In this document: positions 31,237 through 40,710 of the stretch, one piece after another
Position numbering within the stretch: position 1 is the stretch's first letter
Layout: each line of letters begins with the position of its first letter
NCBI GenBank assembly: GCA_029573725.1
Contig: JAKQDQ010000090.1
Location: 62,001 to 126,000 of the forward strand
Origin: Verrucomicrobiota bacterium
GTDB lineage: Bacteria; Verrucomicrobiota; Verrucomicrobiia; Limisphaerales; JADLHS01
Direction of reading: 5' to 3'
Length of the DNA: 64,000 bases
Translations under genes and position numbers: made by a program
The notes under the pieces: model-generated
Told to the model about the DNA's origin: nothing
Databases searched by the model: none
Seen by the model: the letters and a program-made list of their open reading frames with translations, nothing else

Positions 31237-33750
31237 ATGGAACTGAAAGAATACCAGCAGAACACGCTCAAGCGGGTGAAGGCGTATCTCGAAGCGTTAA
31301 ATTCGTGGCGCGACAAAAACGAAAAGGTCGTGGCGGCGGCAGGCAGGGAGGCGGCGCTGGACGTGCCGCTGAAAGCATGGGAGGAAATCGGCGGCACACA
31401 TTATCGCTCGCGCAAGAACGGTCTCGGTGAATCGCTGCCGAATTTCTGCCTGAAAATCCCGACGGGCGGCGGCAAGACGCTGCTGGCGGCGCACACGGTT
31501 GATCTCGTGAACCGGATTTACCGGAAGAAGCAGACCGGGCTGATTCTCTGGGTCGTGCCGACCACGCAGATTTACCGCCAGACCATCGAGCATTTGCGCA
31601 ACCGCGATCATTCGTATCGGCAGGTGCTGGACATTGCCAGCGGCGGGCGCACGATGATTTGCGAAAAGACCGACCGCTTCACGCCGGGCGACGCGGCGGA
31701 AAATCTCGTGGTGCTGATGCTGATGCTGCCGTCGGCCTCGCGGCAGAACAAGGAGACGTTGAAAGTGTTCAAGGACAGCGGCGGTTTCGGGGCGTTCTTT
31801 CCGAAGGATGACGACGCGCGCGGTCACGCGAAGTTGCTGGAACGATTTCCGAACCTCGACGCGTTTGGCGATGGCAAGGGATTGTTCCAACGGCAGGTAA
31901 AAACTTCGCTTGGCAATACGCTGCGGATTTTGTCGCCGATCATCATTCTGGATGAAGGGCACAAGGCTTACAGCGAGACGGCGCAGGACACGTTGCGCGG
32001 ATTGAATCCCTCCGTAATCGTGGAACTTTCCGCCACGCCCACGGAAGCGAGCAACGTGCTGGTGGAGATCAAGGGGCTGGACTTGAAGCGCGAGGACATG
32101 ATCAAGCTGGATTTGCACATCAACAACAAGGAGAGCACGCGCTGGAAAGACACGATGCTGGCGAGCATCAAGAAACGCGAGGCGTTGGAAGCGGCGGCGC
32201 GCAAATACGAGGCGAACAGCGGGAATCACATCCGCCCGATTTGTCTGGTGCAGGTGGAGCGCACGGGCAAAGACCAGCGCGGCGGGAACTTCATTCACGC
32301 CGAGGACGTGCGGGAATTTCTCGTGAAGGAATACGGCGTGCCAGCGGATGAAGTCGCGGTGAAGTCGAGCGAGAAGGACGACATCGAGGGCATCAATCTG
32401 TTCGCGCGGAACTGTCCGATCCGTTACATCATCACGAAACAGGCGTTGCAGGAGGGCTGGGATTGCGCGTTTGCCTATGTGCTGACGATCCTCACCAATC
32501 CGTCGTCGAAGAACAATCTCACGCAACTGGTCGGGCGGATTCTGCGCCAGCCGTTTGCGCGGAAAACGAAAATCCGAGTACTGGATGAGAGTTATGTCTT
32601 CTGCTTCCGACAAAAGGCCAAGCTGCTGGTGGATGCGGTGCGCGAAGGTTTCGGTCGCGAGGGTCTGGGCGATCTGGCCGGTCAGGTCGTGATGGATTCG
32701 CCGGATGACGATGACCAAGGCGAGGAATTGATTGAGTTGCGCGACAAATTCAAGAAGTTCGCCGGGAAGATTTATCTGCCCAAGTTTGTGATTCAGCAGG
32801 GTGCGCAATGGCGCGAGGTGAGTTACGAGACGGACATCGTGAGCCGGATAGATTGGTCGCAGGCGGATTTTTCGGCGGAGAAGAACTTGCAACTGGCGGA
32901 CGCGCCGTCGCAGGACGCGGAAATCATCGTGACGTTGAGCGGCGACACCAAATCCGGGCTGATCAAGGAAAGCGGGCGGCAGTATCTCACGGCCAAAGAC
33001 TCTGGTGTTGACCCGGTGTTTGCCACGCGGCAATTGCTGGAAATTATCCCGAACCCGTGGATCGCGCACGACGTTGTGAAAGAAGTCATCGGCACATTGA
33101 CGCGGAAGAACGGATTGGATTTGGTGGCGAAGAATTTTGTGTTCATCGTTCAAGAGCTGGTGAAGCGCGCCGATGCGGAGCGCAACCGGCTCGCGGAGGA
33201 GGTTTTCAGTGAATTGGTGGGCACGAAGAAACTTCGCTTCCTGCTCTTGAAAGACGACGCGGGCTATCGCCTGCCCAGCAAGATTTCCATGCGCAAAGGC
33301 ACGCGCAAACTCGTGCGGGAGGACAACTCGCCTTTGCAGTTGAGTTTGTTCGAGCAAGTGCCCGAAGACGGGCTGAACAGCGAAGAGCGCAGCGTGGCGT
33401 GGTATTTTGAGAAGCAGGCGCAGTTGCTTTGGTGGTATCGGAATCTGTCGCGGCAGGACTATCGCCTGCAAGGCTGGCGCAAGCACGGGATTTATCCCGA
33501 CTTCATTGTCTCCCGCATCAGCACCGACGACAAAACGGACTTTGACAAGGTTTTCGTCGTTGAATCCAAGGGCATCCATCTGAAAAACGACGATACAGAT
33601 TACAAAAAGCAGTTCTTCAAAGTTTGCAACAAACTTGCCGAGGAAAAGAGCTGGACGGAGTTGGGTTTGGAATTCCCAGAACGGAAAATTGTTTTCGAGT
33701 TAGTCCATGGCGACGAGTGGCAAAAGGTGATGAACGCCCTGTTAAAGTGA
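31237..33750 (+). CDS. res: Type III restriction enzyme, Res subunit (DEAD/DEAH helicase-endonuclease)
   Basis: Walker A IPTGGGKTLLAAH, DEAH-like DEGHKAYS, LVGRILRQP, C-terminal PD-ExK-like PDFIV...FVVESKG. Confidence 0.92.
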   Translation: MELKEYQQNTLKRVKAYLEALNSWRDKNEKVVAAAGREAALDVPLKAWEEIGGTHYRSRKNGLGESLPNFCLKIPTGGGKTLLAAHTVDLVNRIYRKKQTGLILWVVPTTQIYRQTIEHLRNRDHSYRQVLDIASGGRTMICEKTDRFTPGDAAENLVVLMLMLPSASRQNKETLKVFKDSGGFGAFFPKDDDARGHAKLLERFPNLDAFGDGKGLFQRQVKTSLGNTLRILSPIIILDEGHKAYSETAQDTLRGLNPSVIVELSATPTEASNVLVEIKGLDLKREDMIKLDLHINNKESTRWKDTMLASIKKREALEAAARKYEANSGNHIRPICLVQVERTGKDQRGGNFIHAEDVREFLVKEYGVPADEVAVKSSEKDDIEGINLFARNCPIRYIITKQALQEGWDCAFAYVLTILTNPSSKNNLTQLVGRILRQPFARKTKIRVLDESYVFCFRQKAKLLVDAVREGFGREGLGDLAGQVVMDSPDDDDQGEELIELRDKFKKFAGKIYLPKFVIQQGAQWREVSYETDIVSRIDWSQADFSAEKNLQLADAPSQDAEIIVTLSGDTKSGLIKESGRQYLTAKDSGVDPVFATRQLLEIIPNPWIAHDVVKEVIGTLTRKNGLDLVAKNFVFIVQELVKRADAERNRLAEEVFSELVGTKKLRFLLLKDDAGYRLPSKISMRKGTRKLVREDNSPLQLSLFEQVPEDGLNSEERSVAWYFEKQAQLLWWYRNLSRQDYRLQGWRKHGIYPDFIVSRISTDDKTDFDKVFVVESKGIHLKNDDTDYKKQFFKVCNKLAEEKSWTELGLEFPERKIVFELVHGDEWQKVMNALLK

Positions 33751-33873
33751 GTCCGATGGAGTACGCCGCGTCGGAGACCGGCGCTCCGGGGTTCGCGTTG
33801 ATTCGTGTCCATTCGTGGTTGTGAATACTTCCGGCTTTCCTGACGGGCGTTTTTGCCTATCGTCTTGTCCGGG

Positions 33874-34431
33874 ATGTCTGGTTCGACAAACACACTGACT
33901 CGCGAGATGATTCTGAAAGCTTTGCAAGCGCTCTCGGATGAATTGGCGCGGCGCCAGACCACCGGGGAACTCTGCTTGTTCGGCGGCACGGTCATGGTGC
34001 TGGCCTTTTCCGCCCGCCCGTCCACCAAGGATGTGGATGCGATCTTTCAACCGACCCAGGTGATTCGAGAAGCGGCGCGAGAGATTGCCGCCGGCAACAA
34101 TCTGCCCGAGACCTGGTTGAATGACGCGGCCAAGGGATTTGTTTCCACCCGCCACGAAACCATTCAGGGCAGTCTGCCACAATTTCCCCACTTGCGTCTC
34201 ACGATGCCCACGCCGGAATATCTGCTGGCGATGAAATGCATGGCCTCCCGCATTGGCGCGATCGAAGGCGAGGCCGATGACGTGGCCGACATCCGCTTTC
34301 TCATCCGGCATTTGAAACTGACTTCAGCCGCCGCAGTCATGGACATTGTGGCCGGCTATTATCCAAAGAGCCAAATCCCGGTGAAGGCGCAATTTCTGGT
34401 CGAAGGCTTGTTTGCGGAGGGCTTGGTATGA
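33874..34431 (+). CDS. DUF6036-type nucleotidyltransferase (toxin/abortive-infection-like)
   Basis: ELCLFGGTVMVLAFSARPSTKDVDAIF NTase core; LRLTMPTPEYLLAMKCMASRIGAIEGEADDVADIRFL. Confidence 0.65.
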   Translation: MSGSTNTLTREMILKALQALSDELARRQTTGELCLFGGTVMVLAFSARPSTKDVDAIFQPTQVIREAAREIAAGNNLPETWLNDAAKGFVSTRHETIQGSLPQFPHLRLTMPTPEYLLAMKCMASRIGAIEGEADDVADIRFLIRHLKLTSAAAVMDIVAGYYPKSQIPVKAQFLVEGLFAEGLV

Positions 34432-34808
34432 TCCCCAAAACTCTGGCCGCCGTCGCGCAATTTGCGGCGCGCGACGAGTCGTTTGATCTGGCCCTGCGAA
34501 ATTTTCTGGACGGGTTTTATGCCCGCCCGACAGCGGACGCCATTTCTGACGAGCCGGAATGCCTGGCGGACAAGGTGCCGCGACTCGGCGCGGTGAAAGA
34601 CGCTTATCTGGCGGCGACCGCCGAATGGCTGGCGTGGAAGTACGATCTGCCGTTGCCCGCCTGGACACGCGCGGAGCGACGTTCGCTGCGCCGACCCTGG
34701 TTCGCCTCCCCCCTCGATTCCCTGCGTGCGGTGTTGCTTTTGGAAAGTCCCGCCGCGTTCCGGTCGCGAAATCTTTTCGTCAGCGAAAATGCGCTGACCC
34801 GGGCCTGA
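34428..34808 (+). CDS. Small conserved-looking protein coupled to nucleotidyltransferase
   Basis: ATGA overlap with upstream NTase; 126 aa, C-terminus SRNLFVSENALTRA. Confidence 0.6.
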   Translation: MIPKTLAAVAQFAARDESFDLALRNFLDGFYARPTADAISDEPECLADKVPRLGAVKDAYLAATAEWLAWKYDLPLPAWTRAERRSLRRPWFASPLDSLRAVLLLESPAAFRSRNLFVSENALTRA

Positions 34809-34825
34809 GGGTTGCAATTTCAATT

Positions 34826-36220
34826 ATGTTTTCGGAAATCAAATCAGTTCACTTTGTCGGGATTTGCGGCACGGCGATGGCCTCAGCGGCGGCGGCGTTG
34901 CTGGAGAAAGACTACACCGTCACCGGCTCGGATCAGGCGGTGTACCCGCCGATGTCCACGTTCCTCGCAGAGCGGAAGATCGCCGTGATGGATGGTTATT
35001 CCGAACGCAACCTCGCGCACCAGCCGGACCTGGTCGTCATCGGCAACGCCATTTCGCGCGGCAATCCCGAGGCGGAATACTGTCTCGACCACAAACTGCG
35101 CTTCTGTTCGCTGCCGGATTTGCTCCGGGAATTTTTCCTCCGCGGCAAACGCTGCGTCGTCGTCAGCGGCACGCATGGCAAGACGACGACCACGTCGCTG
35201 CTGGCCTGGGTGTTTGAACACAATGGCCGGAATCCGAGCTTCCTCATTGGCGGCATCCCGACCAATCTCGGCCAGGGCGCGCGGTTCACGGACAGCGAAT
35301 GGTTCATCATCGAGGGTGACGAATACGACACGGCGTTCTTCGACAAGCGCAGCAAGTTCATCCATTACCTCCCCGAGGTCGCCATCGTGAACAATCTCGA
35401 GTTTGATCACGCAGACATTTTCGAGAACCTCGCGGCGGTGCAGAAAACCTTTTCGCATTTCATCCGGCTCGTGCCGCGCAACGGCCTGTTGCTCGGCAAC
35501 GGCGATGACCCCAACCTCGCGCCGTTGCTGAACGTGAATTTCTGCCCAGTGAAGCGCTTCGGCCTTGGCGAGCACAATGCCATCCGCGCCACGAATCTCC
35601 GGCTCGGTCCGACCGCCAGCGAGTTTGAGATTCCCAGCGCGAAGTTTCATCTGAACCTGGTCGGCGAACTCAACGTGCGCAATGCGCTCGCGGTGGTGGC
35701 GGCGGCAAAACACTGCGGGTTGACGAACAAGGAAATCCAGAGCGCGTTCGACACGTTCAAGGGCATCAAGCGCCGCATGGAGGTGCGCGGCATTTCCGGC
35801 GGCGTGACGGTGATTGACGACTTCGGCCATCATCCGACGGCAATCCGCGAGACGTTGCGGGCGTTACGGGTGAAATACGCGAAGGAAAAAATCTGGGCCA
35901 TCTTCGAGCCCCGCAGCAACACGACGCGCCGCAATGTGTTCCAGCAGGAACTGGCGGAGGCGTTCGCGGATGCCGATGGGGTGATCGTTTCGCAGATCGC
36001 GCGATTGGAGTTGCTCCGGCCCGAGGAGCGGTTGAACCCCGGGCAGTTGATGGCGACGCTCCAGGCGGCCGGCAAGAACGCCGCGTATCTGGCCGACGCC
36101 GATGCGATTGTGGCGCACTGCGGCACGCAGGTGCAGCCGGGCGACGTCGTGTGCGTTTTCAGCAACGGCGGCTTCGGGGACATTCACCAGAAGCTGCTCG
36201 CGCGGTTTGAGCGACGCTAG
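34826..36220 (+). CDS. mpl: UDP-N-acetylmuramate:L-alanyl-gamma-D-glutamyl-meso-diaminopimelate ligase
   Basis: VHFVGICGTAMASAAAALL, VSGTHGKTTTTSLLAWVFE, NNLEFDHADIFENL, VIDDFGHHPTAI. Confidence 0.93.
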   Translation: MFSEIKSVHFVGICGTAMASAAAALLEKDYTVTGSDQAVYPPMSTFLAERKIAVMDGYSERNLAHQPDLVVIGNAISRGNPEAEYCLDHKLRFCSLPDLLREFFLRGKRCVVVSGTHGKTTTTSLLAWVFEHNGRNPSFLIGGIPTNLGQGARFTDSEWFIIEGDEYDTAFFDKRSKFIHYLPEVAIVNNLEFDHADIFENLAAVQKTFSHFIRLVPRNGLLLGNGDDPNLAPLLNVNFCPVKRFGLGEHNAIRATNLRLGPTASEFEIPSAKFHLNLVGELNVRNALAVVAAAKHCGLTNKEIQSAFDTFKGIKRRMEVRGISGGVTVIDDFGHHPTAIRETLRALRVKYAKEKIWAIFEPRSNTTRRNVFQQELAEAFADADGVIVSQIARLELLRPEERLNPGQLMATLQAAGKNAAYLADADAIVAHCGTQVQPGDVVCVFSNGGFGDIHQKLLARFERR

Positions 36221-36223
36221 AGG

Positions 36224-36634
36224 CTAATTTTCGATCAAGATATCCCGGCAGGTGTCGGGGTTGCTCGGATCGTGCGGCACGGTGCTGAAAGCCATCAACA
36301 GCATCGGACCGGGGCCGGTGTTTTGCACGGCGTGGGACACCAACGGCGGCACGGTGAAGCGCATCGCCTGCCCCTCCGGCACGGTCACCTCACGAACCAC
36401 TCCATTCTCGCGTAAGCGGACCAGGGCCGGTCCGATCACCACGAATATTTCCGTGCGGTGCCGGTGAAAATGATTGCCGCGGATGGCGCCGGGGACGGTG
36501 AGCGCCACGTGGCAATTGCGTTGCGCGTGGATTTCCGGCTCGCCAATCGGTTCGATCACCTGGCCGCGTGCGTCGGTGAAGAACGGAATGGTTGCGATGC
36601 TTACCCCCGGGTTCATGGAGACGTCTGATGCCAT
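36224..36634 (-). CDS. Cupin-fold sugar-epimerase-like protein
   Basis: GAIRGNHFHRHRTEIFVVIGPALVRL; SHAVQNTGPGPMLLMAFSTVPHDPSNPDT. Confidence 0.7.
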   Translation of the reverse strand: MASDVSMNPGVSIATIPFFTDARGQVIEPIGEPEIHAQRNCHVALTVPGAIRGNHFHRHRTEIFVVIGPALVRLRENGVVREVTVPEGQAMRFTVPPLVSHAVQNTGPGPMLLMAFSTVPHDPSNPDTCRDILIEN

Positions 36635-37188
36635 TGCCGGACGTCCACCGCTTCCATGCCCGCGGAGCGGATGGCCTGCAACCCCAGTTCCGTGTCCTCG
36701 TACGCGCGGCAGAACTGCGGTGCCACCCCAATGCGCCGCGCCGCTTCCAGGAAAATGTCGGGCGCCGGTTTTTGCTTCGCCACCATCTCGCTGGTCACGA
36801 TGGCCGCAAACCAACCGCGAATGTTCAAATGATCGAGCACCCGGCACACGATGGCCTGCGTCCCGCCGGACGCAACCGCCAGCGGGATTTTGCCCTGATG
36901 CTCCCGGGCGATCGCCACGACCGCGGCAATGGGTTTGATCTGCGTCATCAACGGCAAATAGGCCTCCTCTTTCTCGTGCGCCACGGCAATGTGATCCAGG
37001 GAACGCCCCTGTTCCGCCGCCAGCATTTTAAGAATGTCGCGTGACGGCACTCCACCCAGCGCGTAAAACCGGTCCTCCGGGAACACCAACCCGTGCCGGC
37101 GGATCACCATCTGCCACGCGCGCCAATGGAGCGGCATGGTGTCCGCCAACGTGCCATCACAATCAAAAATCAAGCCCTGGGGGGTCAT
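36613..37188 (-). CDS. HAD-family hydrolase (beta-phosphoglucomutase-like)
   Basis: LIFDCDGTLADTMPLHWRAWQ; VASGGTQ; KPAPDIFLEAARRIG. Confidence 0.88.
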   Translation of the reverse strand: MTPQGLIFDCDGTLADTMPLHWRAWQMVIRRHGLVFPEDRFYALGGVPSRDILKMLAAEQGRSLDHIAVAHEKEEAYLPLMTQIKPIAAVVAIAREHQGKIPLAVASGGTQAIVCRVLDHLNIRGWFAAIVTSEMVAKQKPAPDIFLEAARRIGVAPQFCRAYEDTELGLQAIRSAGMEAVDVRQWHQTSP

Positions 37189-37607
37189 AAGCAGGAGTCA
37201 GAAGTCAGAATTTTTGCCGCGCGGACTTCAAGCAATTTGCCGACTTCAGCAAATCGGGCAACCAGTCCGGTGGTATCATCGCAATTTAAATCCCGCGCGA
37301 GAATGAGAGAGCAACGACCTTCTTCAAGCGAACCCTGGGCGAGGTTCAAAAATCGGGCGTTGTCAGCGCGACTCCGCTTCTTGACGCCTGCCGCGATATT
37401 CGCGGGAATGGCAACCACTGCCCGGCGCAGTTGCGAGGTTGGTCCGCAGGTTCCCTTGCGCGGGAAATTCCCGGTGAACCGGCGAGCAGCAAGCACCAGT
37501 TGATGCGCCTTCTGCCAGACGATGAGTTGCTCAAAACTTCGCGCCGGCGCGCGCTGATCCGCGGGCGTCCCGGCTTCTGGCTTCGGTCTCCTGAATTCTG
37601 AATTCAT
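37185..37607 (-). CDS. Four helix bundle (23S rRNA IVP-like) protein
   Basis: SFEQLIVWQKAHQLVLAARRFTGNFPRKGTCGPTSQLRRAVVAIPANIAAGVKKRSRADNARFLNLAQGSLEE; ATGA overlaps on both sides. Confidence 0.88.
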   Translation of the reverse strand: MNSEFRRPKPEAGTPADQRAPARSFEQLIVWQKAHQLVLAARRFTGNFPRKGTCGPTSQLRRAVVAIPANIAAGVKKRSRADNARFLNLAQGSLEEGRCSLILARDLNCDDTTGLVARFAEVGKLLEVRAAKILTSDSCL

Positions 37608-38683
37608 GCGTTTAACGCCTTGAGTTTTTCCTCCATCTCCTGCGCCATGAGCGGGCCGACCAGCCCGTCGAGATCGCCGTCCATCACGCTGGATAAGTTG
37701 TACAAGGTGACTTCTATGCGGTGGTCCGTGACGCGGTTTTGCGGAAAATTGTAGGTGCGGATTTTCTCGTTGCGCTCCCCGGTGCCCACCTGGCTCCTGC
37801 GATGCGCGGCGTAGCGGGCGTTTTCCTCGGCCAGCTTCGCCTCCAACAAACGCGAGCGCAGCACCGTCATGGCTTTGGCGCGATTCTTCAACTGGGAACG
37901 CTCGTCCGCGCAGCGGACAATCATTCCCGTCGGTTTGTGGATGATCTGCACGGCGGAATCGGTGGTGTTGACGCCCTGGCCGCCCTTGCCCGAAGCACGG
38001 CAGACGTTCACTTCAATTTCGTCGGGTTTGATCTCGACGTCCACCTCCTCGGCTTCCGGCAGGACGGCCACCGTCGCGGTGCTGGTGTGGATGCGGCCTT
38101 GCGCCTCCGTGGCCGGCACCCGCTGGACGCGATGCACCCCGCTCTCGTGCTTGAGCACCTTGTAAACGTCCGGACCGTTGATCTGGAAGACAATTTCCTT
38201 GAAGCCGCCCAGATCGGAGGGGTTGGAATCCAGCGTCTCCACCTGCCAACCCCGCGTCTCGGCATAGCGCGTGTACATCCGATACAGATCGGCGGCGAAC
38301 AGGGCGGATTCCGACCCGCCCGCGCCGGCGCGGATTTCGACAATGGTGTTGCGCGAGTCGGCCGGGTCGGGCGGCACGAGGCCGAAGTGCAGGGTTTGCC
38401 CGAGACGTTGCTCTTCGGCCTCCAACCGGGCCACTTCCTCCCTGGCCAGGAGCGCCAGCTCGGATTCCGCCGGTTCTTCTGCCAGCAACGCCCGGTTGTC
38501 CCGCAAATCGTTCCGGGCCTTCAAGTAGGCCGCGCCCGCCGCGACGAGTTCCTTGAGCCGCGCATATTCCTTCGCCAGCTCCTGCGCCTGTTGCGGATGG
38601 TCAAAAACCCCCGGATCGCTGAGCGAGGCTTCGACCTCGGCAAAGCGCCGGCGGAATTTTTCAATCAACGGTTTGAAATCCAT
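37604..38683 (-). CDS. prfA: Peptide chain release factor 1
   Basis: GGQ motif in ASGKGGQGVNTTDSAVQIIHKPTGMIVRCADERSQLKN; N-terminal MDFKPLIEKFRRRFAEVEASL. Confidence 0.96.
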   Translation of the reverse strand: MDFKPLIEKFRRRFAEVEASLSDPGVFDHPQQAQELAKEYARLKELVAAGAAYLKARNDLRDNRALLAEEPAESELALLAREEVARLEAEEQRLGQTLHFGLVPPDPADSRNTIVEIRAGAGGSESALFAADLYRMYTRYAETRGWQVETLDSNPSDLGGFKEIVFQINGPDVYKVLKHESGVHRVQRVPATEAQGRIHTSTATVAVLPEAEEVDVEIKPDEIEVNVCRASGKGGQGVNTTDSAVQIIHKPTGMIVRCADERSQLKNRAKAMTVLRSRLLEAKLAEENARYAAHRRSQVGTGERNEKIRTYNFPQNRVTDHRIEVTLYNLSSVMDGDLDGLVGPLMAQEMEEKLKALNA

Positions 38684-38761
38684 GACCCCAGGGCTGTTTG
38701 CGAACCCGCCCGGCGACCGGCAGCCTGCCGGGTCGGCACAGCGGGCCGACGGGAGAAAACG

Positions 38762-38802
38762 AAACCGCCCGCGTCCGTTGCACACGGCCTCGCGGGCGGT
38801 TT
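38762..38802 (-). terminator. Putative terminator downstream of rpmE
   Basis: Perfect 12-bp arms AAACCGCCCGCG ... CGCGGGCGGTTT. Confidence 0.6.
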
Positions 38803-38814
38803 GGAGAAAGCGCG

Positions 38815-39060
38815 CTATTTCTTTTTCTTCTTGCCGGCTTCAAAGGCGGCCTGGGCGGCGGCGGTCTTGGCGGCCCGTTGCTGAAACTTGTCCACGCGCC
38901 CGGCGGTATCCACAAACTTTTGCTGCCCCGTGTAAAACGGATGACACACGTTGCAAATTCCGACGATGATGGTGGACTTGGTGGAACGCGTCTTGATCAC
39001 GTTGCCACAGGCACATCGAATTTCGGCATCCACATACTTCGGATGAATGTCAACTTTCAT
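38815..39060 (-). CDS. rpmE: 50S ribosomal protein L31
   Basis: [59 protein letters not shown] with CxCG/CxxC zinc ligands. Confidence 0.96.
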   Translation of the reverse strand: MKVDIHPKYVDAEIRCACGNVIKTRSTKSTIIVGICNVCHPFYTGQQKFVDTAGRVDKFQQRAAKTAAAQAAFEAGKKKKK

Positions 39061-39351
39061 AAAAGAGCAGACAAAATAGCAGGCGCGCACCCGCTGACAA
39101 GCGGGAATTTGCGGCAACCGAGGTCCGGCGGCGTTGGGCGCATGCGGAACGCCCGGCGGCTGCCCGGGGGGGCGGCCAGGGACCATGTCAATCGGGCGAC
39201 GCAACACCAGCGAAACGCCCGCGGCACCCGGCGCGCCGCGGTCGGCCCCGGCCCCCGCGCGTGGCTTGGAGTCCTCCGCCGGGGTAAAACATTTTCTTTA
39301 CGCCTGACGGGTTTTTCCGAAACTACCTGCCCGACAACTCGTTGGCAGCCC

Positions 39352-40710
39352 GTGCGGACTCTGTATAACATCCTGTTCCTGTTTGGCTTCATCGTCAGCG
39401 CGCCGTATTACTTTTGGCGGCTTTGGCGGCGCGGCAACTGGGTCCAGGGCTTTGGCGAGCGATTTGCCCAATACGACACCAAATTGAAACAGGCGCTGAC
39501 CAACCGGCAAACGATCTGGTTGCACGCCGTCAGCGTCGGGGAAGTCGGCCTGTGCATCCATCTCATCAAAGCGCTCGAACCGCGTTTGCCCAACGCCAAA
39601 TTTGTCGTCTCGACCACCACGACCACCGGCATGGGCGAATTGAAAAAACGCCTGCCCACCAGCATCAGCAAAATCTACTACCCGATTGATCGGCGCAGTT
39701 ACGTGGCGCGCGCCCAGGCCGTCGTGCATCCCCTGGCCATCGTGCTGGTGGAGGCCGAAATCTGGCCCAATTTCATCTGGCGCGCCCAATCCCAGCGCAC
39801 GCCGCTCTTCCTCGTCAACGCCCGCATGTCGGACCGGTCGTTCCGGCGCTACAAGCGTTACGGTTTTCTCTTTCGTTCCTTGTTCGCCACCTTCACCGGA
39901 GTCGGGGCGCAATCCGCGGCGGATGCGCAACGTCTGCAGGCGATTGGCTGCCGGCCCGAAGCCGTCCGGATCACCGGCAGCTTGAAATTTGATGCCGCGC
40001 AGGCCGGCCCGGCCCATCCCCCCGATGTCCCGGTGCTGCTGGCCCGGGCGGGCGCGCAGGCCGGAGCGCCGATTCTCGTTTGCGGCAGCACGCATGACGG
40101 CGAGGAAGCCTTGCTGGGCAAAATTTTCCTCCGTCTGCGCCAGCAGATTCCCAACCTCTTCCTGGTGCTCGTGCCGCGACATTTCGAGCGCACCTCCGAG
40201 GTGGCGCGTGACCTGCAAGCGCTCAAGCTCCGTTACGTCCTGCGAACGGATTTGTCCACCGCTGGAACCGACGCCCCGCGTCCGGCGGATTGCTTGATCG
40301 TGAACACCACGGGCGAACTCCGCGCGTTTTACGCGCACGCCACCGTCGTGTTTGTCGGAAAAAGCCTGACCGCGCAAGGAGGACAAAACCCGCTTGAACC
40401 CTGCGCGCTCGGCAAAGCGACGGTGTTCGGCCCAAACATGCAAAACTTCCGGGACGTGGTCAGCATGCTGCTGGCCGGACAGGCCGCCCTGCAAGTGGCG
40501 GACGCGCAGACGTTGGAATCCACGCTGGTCCAATTACTGACCCAGCCCCATGCACGGGAACAGCTCGGACAAAAGGGTGCGGCGATCATCCAGAACAACC
40601 GCGGCGCCATTGAGCGCACGGTGGAGATGATCGTTGCGGGTTTGCACGGCAGCGGCCTGTACATCGCGCCGAGGGAATCCGCTCCGACCGCCGCCTCCCT
40701 CTCACATTAG
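39352..40710 (+). CDS. waaA: 3-deoxy-D-manno-octulosonic acid transferase (GTG start likely)
   Basis: IWLHAVSVGEVGLC, TTTTTGMGELKKRL, VEAEIWPNFIWRA, FVGKSLTAQGGQNPLEPCALGKATVFGPNMQNF. Confidence 0.93.
   Translation: MRTLYNILFLFGFIVSAPYYFWRLWRRGNWVQGFGERFAQYDTKLKQALTNRQTIWLHAVSVGEVGLCIHLIKALEPRLPNAKFVVSTTTTTGMGELKKRLPTSISKIYYPIDRRSYVARAQAVVHPLAIVLVEAEIWPNFIWRAQSQRTPLFLVNARMSDRSFRRYKRYGFLFRSLFATFTGVGAQSAADAQRLQAIGCRPEAVRITGSLKFDAAQAGPAHPPDVPVLLARAGAQAGAPILVCGSTHDGEEALLGKIFLRLRQQIPNLFLVLVPRHFERTSEVARDLQALKLRYVLRTDLSTAGTDAPRPADCLIVNTTGELRAFYAHATVVFVGKSLTAQGGQNPLEPCALGKATVFGPNMQNFRDVVSMLLAGQAALQVADAQTLESTLVQLLTQPHAREQLGQKGAAIIQNNRGAIERTVEMIVAGLHGSGLYIAPRESAPTAASLSH

Noticed and set aside
31297-33579. 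760-aa minus-strand ORF opposite res
   Set aside because: Shadow ORF from high-GC codon bias; composition (many H/R/Q, no domain motifs) and exact antisense placement to a clear type III Res gene.
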